A stretch of DNA of 64,000 nucleotides, from assembly GCF_000178855.1 (NCBI RefSeq), contig NZ_ADVG01000001.1:3013481-3077480 (forward strand), in the 5' to 3' direction. A program made the translations under genes and the position numbers. The notes under the pieces were generated by a model. That model did not search any database, was not told the origin of the DNA, and was given only the letters and a program-made list of their open reading frames with translations. Below, piece by piece: positions 24,492-32,396 of this stretch; within the stretch, counting starts at the first letter, position 1; every line of letters begins with the position of its first letter. Origin of the DNA: Ktedonobacter racemifer DSM 44963 (GTDB taxonomy: Bacteria > Chloroflexota > Ktedonobacteria > Ktedonobacterales > Ktedonobacteraceae).

Positions 24492-27400
24492 GTGGAAGAG
24501 AAGTATTCTATGGAACAGCCAGCGATCCTAACAATTATTCGATCAGACACACATTATCGCTTTCGTCTTGATCTTCCCGATGGCCAGGCGTCCATGGGAC
24601 AGGAGATCAGCGTCGATCTGAGCTTAGAGACACGTGAACGACTTCGCCGCATGCTGCAAGCCGTTGCGCAGTCTGCGCAGACGTCAGGTCTGGCTGAGGG
24701 GAAACGCTCCTCCAATACCCTCCATGATGTGCAGCTCGTTCTTGGTCGCTTCCTCTTCGATTCGCTTCTCCCTCCCCCCTTACAAGAAGCGCTCCGCAAT
24801 CTAACGACTCCGCTGCTTCTCAAAACCAATACCCCGGACATTCCCTGGGAATTACTTTTTGACCAGAGTCAGAAGCCAGGACGCTATCTCTGCCAATCTC
24901 TAAGCATTGGACGTACCTCCCATACGTATCAGGAACGTGATCTTGCTCAACCTGGTGCATATGTAGAACGCCAGGCACGCAAACAGGGGAAACGCGAGAG
25001 CCAACAAGTCTCTGTGCTCTTCCTGGTCAATCCTACGGGCGAATTTAGTGGCGCGGAAGAGGAGGTCGCGACCCTCTGCACCACACTTCCCGAGACGGTC
25101 TCGCGCAGTATTCTCTACCGCCAGCAGGCCAATCAATTGGAACTGCGTATGCGCGCCGCGACAGAGAATCCCCTGATCATCCACTACGCAGGCGCCCTAC
25201 CGTTGATGAGTGGTCATGAGCCAGTCCTGGCCCTGGCGGGCAATTCACGCCTGGATGCCGATACGATTGAACACCTTTCGCTCTCCCTCTCAAAGCGCCC
25301 CCTGATCTTTCTGAGCTATTACGAGGACGAGCGCCAGACACGCATCGGCACCAATGCTCTCAACCAGCAAGAACGCGATGAGCATACCGAGCGCCTGGCC
25401 AATCGCTTTTTGTCATCGGGTGCCGGTGCCGTTATTGCTATGCGTTGGCCGGTAAACCCCTTGCGTGCACGCGACTTTATGGCGCTGCTCTATCAGGATA
25501 TCGCTGATGGCGTGACTCTGGGCGAGGCCCTGCGTCGCACACGCCAGGCCATCTCCCAGCAATATAGCAACGATACTACCTGGGCCTCCTTCCTCCTGTA
25601 TGGTGATCCCACGCAACGCCTGGTCACGACGTCGCTCGCGACAAAGGATAGACCGCTGGAACCACAATTCGACGCATTGGATGATAGTCAGATTATGTCG
25701 CCAATCCTTCCGTCTGCGAGCACGCCGGATCGCCGCTTCCTGCGCGCCGTTCTCGAAATTGCCTTGAGCGAGGCCCGGCGTATGCATAAGGACTACCTGG
25801 GTACCCCCCATCTCTTTATCGCCCTGACCAAGCTCGATGGTGGCTGCACGCAGGATGCCCTGCGCACGCTCAACTTCTCACCCAAACAAGTGCGCGATGT
25901 CATCCGCCTGGCCCTGGGTTCAGGCAAGGCTAGCATCGACACCCCCATTCTGCCTACCCGCCGCTGTAAAGAGATCTTGCAAACAGCCGAGCGCAACGCG
26001 GTCACGGCAGGCTCGTCCCTGGTCGATGAGCGCGCCATTGCGCAGGCCGTTCTAGGCGAAGGCGACGGTGTGACGCATGAGCTACTCACCAAACTGGGCA
26101 TCAATCCTACACAACTAGTTGAGCTGATTGTCCAGAGCGATGCCCATGCCCTGCTGGAACTTGTTCCCTCAGCGGGCGCCAATCCAGAGGCCGTACCAGA
26201 GGAGATTCCCGGCGTGCTGGGAGCAGATGGAGGCGCCAAGGGCGGCAACTCCGTGCTTGAGCGCCTGGGACGCGACTTGACGAAGCAGGCGTCCAGCGAT
26301 CAGTTGACGCCACTCATTGGGCGCGATAAAGAAATTCGCCTGCTCATGCAGACGCTGATGCTCAAGGATCGCAATAATCCCATCCTCATCGGCGATTCCG
26401 GCGTTGGCAAAACAACCATCGTGTATGGGCTGGCCCAGCGAATTGTCGAAGGCCATGTCCCTGCTGAGCTACGAGGGAAACGACTCATCGAACTCTCAGC
26501 CAGTTCCCTGGTCGCTGGCACCAAGTATCGCGGCGAGTTTGAAGAACGGCTGCTAAAGGTGCTGGAAGAGGCGGAGACGAGCGGGAATATCATCCTGTTT
26601 ATCGACGAGATGCATATGCTGATCGGCACCGGGCGCGCCGCCGACGGCAGTATCGATGCCGCAGGCATCCTCAAGCCAGCCCTGGCAGGCGGACGCTTGC
26701 GCTGTATTGGCGCCACCACGCCTCAAGAGTATCGCATGATTGAGAAGGATGCCGCGATGGAGCGCCGCCTGCGCCCCATCCTGGTCGAGGAGCCATCGCC
26801 AGAAGATGCGCTCACTATCCTTCAAGGTATGCGCTCCCTCTACGAGGAGCATCATCATACGAGCATTACCGATGAGGCTCTCCAGGCTGCAGTTCACCTC
26901 TCGGTCCAGTATCTGCCCAATCTGCGCCTGCCAGATAAAGCCTGTAGCGTGCTCGACGAGGCCTGCTCGCAGGCCCGCATCTTCTGGATGGAGCAAAAGC
27001 AGCAAGATGAAGCCGATAACCTCGAAGATAATGGCGACGACTTTCAAGCCATGCCTGTTATTACCGCGCCCATGATTGCGGAGGTTATCTCCTATCGCAC
27101 CGGTATCCCTGTGCAGGCCCCTGGACGCGAGGAACGCGACCGCTTACTGAGCCTGGATACGCGCCTCAAAGAGCGCGTCATTGGCCAGGATGAGGCGGTG
27201 AATCGCGTGACGCAGGCCATCCAGGTCGCACGTGCTGGCCTGAAGCCACGCCATCGCCCGGCTGGCGTCTTCCTCTTCCTGGGTCCCACCGGCGTCGGCA
27301 AGACAGAGCTAGCACGCGCCCTGGCTGCCGAGGTCTTTGGCTCCGATGATCACCTGATTCGCGTCGATATGTCGGAGTACATGGAGAAACACGCGGTCTC

Positions 27401-28136
27401 GCGCATGATTGGTGCCCCTCCAGGGTATGTCGGCTACGACCAGGAGGGACAACTAACCGGCAAGCTACGCCGTCGCCCCCACTGTGTTGTCCTGCTTGAC
27501 GAGGTGGAGAAGGCTCATCCCGAGGTCTTTGATCTCTTCCTCCAGGTCTTTGACGCGGGACGCCTGACGGACGCCCAGGGCCATACCGTCGACGCCCAGC
27601 ACGCCATCTGGATCATGACTTCTAACGTCGGAACGGATATGCTGGGGCGCTCTATGCCCAGTGGCTTCCGCGCGCACTCACGCGAAAATAACGAGCAGAT
27701 GCAGCGCGACCTGCTTATGGAGCGGCTACGTCAAACTTTCCGCCCCGAGTTTCTCAACCGCATCGATGACGTGGTCATCTTCCATCCGCTGGATAAGAGC
27801 CAGGCTCGCTCCATCACAGGGCTGCAAATGAACGAGCTGGCCGCACGCCTACTTGAACAAGGGCTGATCCTGCACGCGGACGAGAGCGCCATCGATCTCC
27901 TCTGCAAGGAGGGCTTCAGCCAGACCCAGGGAGCGCGCCCCCTGCGCCGCGTGATTGAAAAGCTGCTCACTGTTCCGCTCAGCCTGCGCATCCTGCTGGC
28001 GAACCTCCCCCAGAACTGCGAGGTTCACGTTAAAGCCATCGATGATAAGCTCGACATAGAGATGCGCGAGCCATCCTCACACCTTGCCGAACCCGACGCC
28101 AGCGAAATCGAGGCGGACGCAGAACTGACATCATAG
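24492..28136 (+). CDS. Degenerate CHAT domain fused to a two-ring Clp (HSP100) unfoldase
   Basis: 1214 residues from a GTG; an ATG at 24510 is possible. Residues about 100-385 match the CHAT caspase-like fold (VSVLFLVNPTGEFSGAEEEV; GAGAVIAMRWPVNPLRARDF; SFLLYGDP). The catalytic His position (GHG in active CHATs) reads GAL near 233, and the Cys position reads LSYYED near 275, so it should not cleave. From 415 to 560 is a Clp N-terminal double repeat. Then come two AAA+ domains: Walker A GDSGVGKT near 633 with FIDEMHML, and GPTGVGKT near 931 with LLDEVEKAHPEVF. The linker between rings is short and has no full ClpB middle domain. A P-S-G-F in place of the ClpC V-G-F loop may contact ClpP. Likely an unfoldase whose pseudo-CHAT recruits or senses clients. 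Confidence 0.88.
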   Translation: MEEKYSMEQPAILTIIRSDTHYRFRLDLPDGQASMGQEISVDLSLETRERLRRMLQAVAQSAQTSGLAEGKRSSNTLHDVQLVLGRFLFDSLLPPPLQEALRNLTTPLLLKTNTPDIPWELLFDQSQKPGRYLCQSLSIGRTSHTYQERDLAQPGAYVERQARKQGKRESQQVSVLFLVNPTGEFSGAEEEVATLCTTLPETVSRSILYRQQANQLELRMRAATENPLIIHYAGALPLMSGHEPVLALAGNSRLDADTIEHLSLSLSKRPLIFLSYYEDERQTRIGTNALNQQERDEHTERLANRFLSSGAGAVIAMRWPVNPLRARDFMALLYQDIADGVTLGEALRRTRQAISQQYSNDTTWASFLLYGDPTQRLVTTSLATKDRPLEPQFDALDDSQIMSPILPSASTPDRRFLRAVLEIALSEARRMHKDYLGTPHLFIALTKLDGGCTQDALRTLNFSPKQVRDVIRLALGSGKASIDTPILPTRRCKEILQTAERNAVTAGSSLVDERAIAQAVLGEGDGVTHELLTKLGINPTQLVELIVQSDAHALLELVPSAGANPEAVPEEIPGVLGADGGAKGGNSVLERLGRDLTKQASSDQLTPLIGRDKEIRLLMQTLMLKDRNNPILIGDSGVGKTTIVYGLAQRIVEGHVPAELRGKRLIELSASSLVAGTKYRGEFEERLLKVLEEAETSGNIILFIDEMHMLIGTGRAADGSIDAAGILKPALAGGRLRCIGATTPQEYRMIEKDAAMERRLRPILVEEPSPEDALTILQGMRSLYEEHHHTSITDEALQAAVHLSVQYLPNLRLPDKACSVLDEACSQARIFWMEQKQQDEADNLEDNGDDFQAMPVITAPMIAEVISYRTGIPVQAPGREERDRLLSLDTRLKERVIGQDEAVNRVTQAIQVARAGLKPRHRPAGVFLFLGPTGVGKTELARALAAEVFGSDDHLIRVDMSEYMEKHAVSRMIGAPPGYVGYDQEGQLTGKLRRRPHCVVLLDEVEKAHPEVFDLFLQVFDAGRLTDAQGHTVDAQHAIWIMTSNVGTDMLGRSMPSGFRAHSRENNEQMQRDLLMERLRQTFRPEFLNRIDDVVIFHPLDKSQARSITGLQMNELAARLLEQGLILHADESAIDLLCKEGFSQTQGARPLRRVIEKLLTVPLSLRILLANLPQNCEVHVKAIDDKLDIEMREPSSHLAEPDASEIEADAELTS

Positions 28137-28206
28137 TTGAAAATGGTGAAATGGTGGAGGCTGGCGGCCTGCGGCCGCCAGCCTCCACCATTTCACCATT
28201 TTCAAC
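28136..28206 (+). terminator. 34-bp perfect hairpin starting on the CHAT-Clp stop codon
   Basis: Exact 34-bp arms, loop TGC, core GGCGGCC-TGC-GGCCGCC. The first base of the left arm is the last base of the TAG stop. No T tract on the plus strand. Confidence 0.75.
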
Positions 28207-28242
28207 ACCGCCGCACTTTGTTAGTATATGTAACAGGGCCAG

Positions 28243-28284
28243 CAAAAAAAATGGAGAGGCGACCGAAATTTCAGTCGCCTCTCC
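28243..28284 (-). terminator. Intrinsic terminator oriented leftward
   Basis: GGAGAGGCGAC pairs with GTCGCCTCTCC (28253-28284), and on the minus strand the stem is followed by eight T. It would end a leftward transcript, yet no leftward gene is recognisable between here and 29119. Confidence 0.5.
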
Positions 28285-28711
28285 CTGGGTCACAAAGGGA
28301 AACCATGTCGCTCTGTCTCACGGAGCCAGGCGTTGGGAAGGATACAATCTGGAGTGGTGGCGATGATGAATGTAAAATTTGTCTGGAGCAAGACAACGCA
28401 CATGTACAGGCGGCTCAACAGGGTGCAAGAGGAGCCTGGCTCAACTCTCTATCCCTGGAGCAACGCTTTCAACAGTGTGCGGGCCATAGCTCAACAGAGC
28501 AGGCTGGCACCCCACTCATCACCGCTCACTACTATCTATAGTATACCTATCCCCACTTCCATCGCCCTTTGTTTCCTGTTTGCCTTCTGGCAAAAATGTC
28601 TTTACAAGCAAAAGCAGCTTAAGAAGCCTTCTCATCTCGCTTCTTCTACTATGTCTTCGCACAAAAACGCGCCCCCAAAGCCCTTTCTTCTCTATGTCTT
28701 ATGTAAGAGGC
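28285..28711. other. Gap with no recognisable gene
   Basis: Overlapping short plus-strand frames exist here, but they lack a ribosome binding site, a domain and sensible composition. With the leftward terminator at its left edge, the region might carry an unrecognised leftward small RNA. Confidence 0.3.
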
Positions 28712-28776
28712 GGTATATTGTGATGTGCTCTGGTGGGCGGGCATTGCCCGCCCACCAGAGCACATCACAATATACC
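28712..28776. repeat. 32-bp perfect hairpin upstream of a small zinc protein gene
   Basis: Exact 32-bp arms around a single T, core GGCGGGCA-T-TGCCCGCC. About 125 bases before the start of the small zinc protein and not directly after any recognised gene. Confidence 0.7.
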
Positions 28777-28901
28777 TTACTCTGGGTTTAACAGACCGTT
28801 TGTGATATGATAGGGAACAGGTTGAGAAACATACTTCCCAGAAGACATAAACGCTTCTGTTCTCTGCAATATACCAATGCCGCGAGGAGGTCTTCCATTT
28901 T

Positions 28902-29072
28902 ATGAAAGCCGTTAAAACACACGTGGGTCGCTGCGATACCTGTGGCGAGCCTGCCGCCTATGCCCAGCTCCTCTCAGGAGGTCGCCGCTTCCTCTTCTGC
29001 GGGGAACACGTCCCGCCCCTGGTCAAGAAACAGGCCGAAGCCGCAAGCAAGCAAGAAGGAACCACTAAATAA
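28902..29072 (+). CDS. Small zinc-binding protein (DUF7455-like)
   Basis: 56 residues beginning MKAVKTHVGRCDTCGEPAAY, with GAGGAGG 11 bases upstream of the ATG. CDTC and FCGEH provide a CxxC...CxxH zinc site around a strand-rich core (QLLSGGRRFLFCG), followed by a basic helical tail. The pattern matches short actinobacterial zinc proteins of the DUF7455 type, whose function is not established. It stands alone, convergent with the histidine kinase gene. Confidence 0.75.
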   Translation: MKAVKTHVGRCDTCGEPAAYAQLLSGGRRFLFCGEHVPPLVKKQAEAASKQEGTTK

Positions 29073-29118
29073 GGAAGCGCTCATGCTGAGCCTGCATCCT
29101 ATCCCACATCTCTCGTTT

Positions 29119-31236
29119 TTAGGCCATGGGTAGCTGGATCGTAAATGTCGACCCTTCTCCTGGGATACCGCTACTCGTAATCCAGATTTTCCCGCCCATG
29201 GCTTCTATCAATCGCCTGGAGATATATAAGCCCAGCCCCGATCCCCGCACTGGACTATTCACATCCCCCTCTAAACGGTAGAAACGCTGAAAGACAAGCT
29301 CCTGATCCTCTGGCGCGATCCCCTTCCCTCTATCAGTTACATCGATACTCACCACAGCCCCTGGCGCCTGGTAGACCGAGGCAGAAAGGTAAAGTGGTGT
29401 CCCTGGTTCCGAATACTTTAATGCATTGACGCACACGTTGAGCAAGACCTGGCGCAAGCGCATTGGATCAGCCTGCACCGAGAGATCATCGGCCACCTGT
29501 ACATGCAATTCCCGCTTCTCCCTGGTAAGATTCGGTTCAATCATCAGGGTTACGCTCTCAAAGGCCTCGGAGACAGAGACGCGCTTGAGCAAGGCTGGCC
29601 GAATAATTACATCCCGTTCCAGGCGGCTCGCATCCATGACATTCGATAAAAGCATCGTCAGTTCATCGCATCCACGACGCGCCTTCTCCAGGAAATCCGC
29701 ACGCTCCTCAGGAGGCAGCACATCACCATATTGCACTACAAGCTCAATATAGCCCTGAACGGCGGTCAAGGGAGTACGTAGTTCGTGAGAAGCCGTCATC
29801 ATAAACTGGTCCTTCATCTGGTCCAGTTCTTGCAGACGCCGGTGTGCATTACGCAAGCGCTCATACAGGCGAGCATTAGTGAAGGCCACTGCGGCCTGCT
29901 CACTAAAATCCTGGGCGTGTGGCAAATCAAAGACAGAGAAAGCGCGTCGCTGACGCCCAGCCGACTGTCTTCGAGCGAAGACCAACAAACCAATCGGCTC
30001 CCCCTCTGCCATCATCGGCACCAGGATGGCGGAGTTCACTCCGCATTGCCAGAGCGCATTGCGCAACACCCCTTTCTGCACACTACCGCAAGCCGCCTTG
30101 TCTGGGGGGCTGACATCCGAACGAGTAGGCGATAGTTTACAAACGGAGACGGCATCGGCTCTCTCTAGGTGCACTAACCGGGCTTGGAGATCAAAAAAGG
30201 TCTGCCCATCTGGCTCCTGCACACTCAGCTCGGGCCAGATAGTGGAGGGAGCCACTCTCTCCTGCTCTTTATCCCAACAGGTTAAAGGCACAAGTTTCTC
30301 ACGCTTCTCATCGGGCAAATAAAAGATAGTATAGTCAGCGTCAAGGGCATGCCCGCCTTCATCACAAATCAACTGGTTCATTTCTCCCAGCTCAATGGCG
30401 GCCGCGTTCAAACGTGTCGCGATATTTGCCAGAGCCTGGGCGAAGACCTGGCGCTCATGTGCTTCCTCATACAAGCGGGCATATTCTAGAAAGGTCGCCA
30501 ACTGCTCAGCATAGAGGCGCAAAAGCGAGGCTTCACTCATGCTCAAAGCGCTACCCGAGCAACGCGCAACCCCAAGCGCCCCTAGCTTCTTGCCATGATA
30601 GAGCAGGGGGAAAAAGGTGATCAGCGAGACGCGTTGCTGGCGCATCCAGGTATCAAATTGAGCCACCCTCTGTATATGCCAGTTAATCGTTGTTTCCTCG
30701 CCTGCCTGACAAATGGAGGTAAGCTTATTTGGCTCGCGCGAACGCCAGCTAAGTGGGGTTGAGGTAGAGGAGACAGCATGAACGAGTAGCGATTGTGCAG
30801 AAGATGCGCCTTCTCCTGGTTCCTCCAGTGTCAGTAGCACGACAGCATCATACCCTAAAATGGTCGAGAGCTGGCGCGTCGCCTCTTCATGCAGGCGCGC
30901 CTTATCTAACACATCTACCAGAGGATTCACCAGCATGCGCAACAGATTAATTTCATTTTGTTGCTGCTTATGGGAACGCCAGAAGGTCTGATTCTGCCGC
31001 AAGGTAACCAGTGAACGAGCTAGCGCCAGGGCCGAAAGGAGGCTCACCAGGAAGAGTAAGAGGCCCGTCCACACATCGCTGGTCGCCATCTCTCGATACA
31101 CAAGTAATCCAAGGAGCAGCACAATACACAGATAGAGCAGGATGCTTAGCACCACACTCCACCCTATTGTGCCGCCAGTATAGAAGGCCAGGTGCATTCT
31201 TTTATTCAGTATTCGCTCGTTTTTATGCTGTCCCAT
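29119..31236 (-). CDS. Membrane-associated GAF-GAF sensor histidine kinase
   Basis: 705 residues from the ATG preceded by TAGGA (earlier in-frame starts lack a site). Two transmembrane helices lie near the N-terminus (VVLSILLYLCIVLLLGLLVY; LLLFLVSLLSALALARSL). Two GAF domains follow (about 90-270 and 290-470). The HisKA domain has ASHELRTPL with the phosphorylated His, and the HATPase_c domain has N-box ALKYSEPGTPL, DRGKGI and GSGLGLYISRRL. The extracytoplasmic loop is minimal, so the signal is probably cytoplasmic or membrane-borne. No response regulator is adjacent, so it is an orphan kinase here. Confidence 0.92.
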   Translation of the reverse strand: MGQHKNERILNKRMHLAFYTGGTIGWSVVLSILLYLCIVLLLGLLVYREMATSDVWTGLLLFLVSLLSALALARSLVTLRQNQTFWRSHKQQQNEINLLRMLVNPLVDVLDKARLHEEATRQLSTILGYDAVVLLTLEEPGEGASSAQSLLVHAVSSTSTPLSWRSREPNKLTSICQAGEETTINWHIQRVAQFDTWMRQQRVSLITFFPLLYHGKKLGALGVARCSGSALSMSEASLLRLYAEQLATFLEYARLYEEAHERQVFAQALANIATRLNAAAIELGEMNQLICDEGGHALDADYTIFYLPDEKREKLVPLTCWDKEQERVAPSTIWPELSVQEPDGQTFFDLQARLVHLERADAVSVCKLSPTRSDVSPPDKAACGSVQKGVLRNALWQCGVNSAILVPMMAEGEPIGLLVFARRQSAGRQRRAFSVFDLPHAQDFSEQAAVAFTNARLYERLRNAHRRLQELDQMKDQFMMTASHELRTPLTAVQGYIELVVQYGDVLPPEERADFLEKARRGCDELTMLLSNVMDASRLERDVIIRPALLKRVSVSEAFESVTLMIEPNLTREKRELHVQVADDLSVQADPMRLRQVLLNVCVNALKYSEPGTPLYLSASVYQAPGAVVSIDVTDRGKGIAPEDQELVFQRFYRLEGDVNSPVRGSGLGLYISRRLIEAMGGKIWITSSGIPGEGSTFTIQLPMA

Positions 31237-31451
31237 ACCGGTCCTACCCATTGAGCCAGACACGCTCCACACTCATCATTGAGGGGTGATGCAACAACTC
31301 CTACCACCTTTTCGTTATACCTTGCGAGAGAAACACTCCTACGCCCAGCATCAGTCTACTTCTTATGCAGAAACCAACCCCCATTCCCCCCATTCGGGGA
31401 CACAGCGGCGCCACTCGCGTGGCTAGCACTCAGGTTTCTGATAGGTAGTAC

Positions 31452-32213
31452 TTAAAAATAGTTTGAGGAGATCCCTCCATCCACCATCAACCAGGCCCCG
31501 GTCGTCCAGGCAGATTCATCGGAGGCCAGGTATAGGGCCATATAGACAATATCCTTTGGATCACCAAAACGCCCCATCGGGATACGATTGAGCCGCGTAT
31601 TACGCGCCTCCTCGTTGGTCCAGAGATGACGAAGCAACTCGGTCTCTATCGGGCCGGGACAGATAGCGTTACAGCGAATGCCCTGGCGACCGTACTGCAC
31701 TGCCAGCGATTTGGTCAGGCCCAGCAGGCCACCTTTAGAGATAGTATAAGCATCCTGGGGGACCGTACACCCCAGAAAAACGACCAGCGAGGCAATATTG
31801 ATGATCGAACCCCTGCCCTGCTCAAGCATATGCGGAATTGCGTAGCGTGAGCAGAGATAGGCACTCTTGAGATTGACATCCATGACCTTCTGCCACAAGG
31901 CATCGGTGATCTGCTCCAAGCCCTCATCCTCTGGCGGCATCACTCCCGCATTATTATAGAGTACATCGATATGCCCAAACGCCGCTATAACCTGAGCCAC
32001 CATGCCTTTCACCGCCTCTTCGCTTGAGACATCAGCACGGCAGAAGAGGGCTTTTCCACCAGCCTGGCGAATCTCAGCCGCCGCCTGTTCGCCCCTGTCA
32101 TCAATATCAACCAGGGCGACGCTTGCCCCTTCCCTGGCAAAAATCTCAGCCGCCAGCCTGCCCATACCGCTCGCAGCCCCCGTAATGATCGCAACCTTGT
32201 CAGCCAGACGCAT
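31452..32213 (-). CDS. SDR-family NAD(P)-dependent oxidoreductase
   Basis: 253 residues from the ATG preceded by AAAGGA. Classical short-chain dehydrogenase: cofactor motif ITGAASGMGR, structural NNAGV, catalytic Ser in INIASLV, and Y-T-I-S-K (YxxxK), then the GPIETEL segment. Asp at the end of strand 2 (LVDIDD) favours NAD. Ends with W-T-T-G-A-W-L-M-V-D-G-G. Substrate not inferable. The tandem nitrilase-like gene is upstream on the same strand but separated by a hairpin. Confidence 0.9.
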   Translation of the reverse strand: MRLADKVAIITGAASGMGRLAAEIFAREGASVALVDIDDRGEQAAAEIRQAGGKALFCRADVSSEEAVKGMVAQVIAAFGHIDVLYNNAGVMPPEDEGLEQITDALWQKVMDVNLKSAYLCSRYAIPHMLEQGRGSIINIASLVVFLGCTVPQDAYTISKGGLLGLTKSLAVQYGRQGIRCNAICPGPIETELLRHLWTNEEARNTRLNRIPMGRFGDPKDIVYMALYLASDESAWTTGAWLMVDGGISSNYF

Positions 32214-32243
32214 ATGCTTCCTTTCATATGGTGCCAATTAATT

Positions 32244-32340
32244 GTAGGGTCCATGCTGGCATGGACTCTTCGCCCGTAGGTTGATACCCAGCCGCTGGAG
32301 AGATCGCTACGCTCGCAGTCCATGCCAGCATGGACCCTAC
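32244..32340 (-). repeat. 24-bp perfect inverted repeat with a long loop
   Basis: Exact 24-bp arms separated by 49 bases. The loop contains a satellite-like dyad (GCGAGC-GTA-GCGATC on the minus strand). Lies between the nitrilase-like stop (32397) and the SDR start. Confidence 0.65.
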
Positions 32341-32396
32341 ACGCTCCTTCGTCTTCATTGACAGGCATTGATACGTATGCCCCGAAGCACAACAGG

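Noticed and set aside
28304..28791. Two overlapping plus-strand frames downstream of the CHAT-Clp gene
   Set aside because: No ribosome binding site, no domain, and one runs through the 28712-28776 hairpin.
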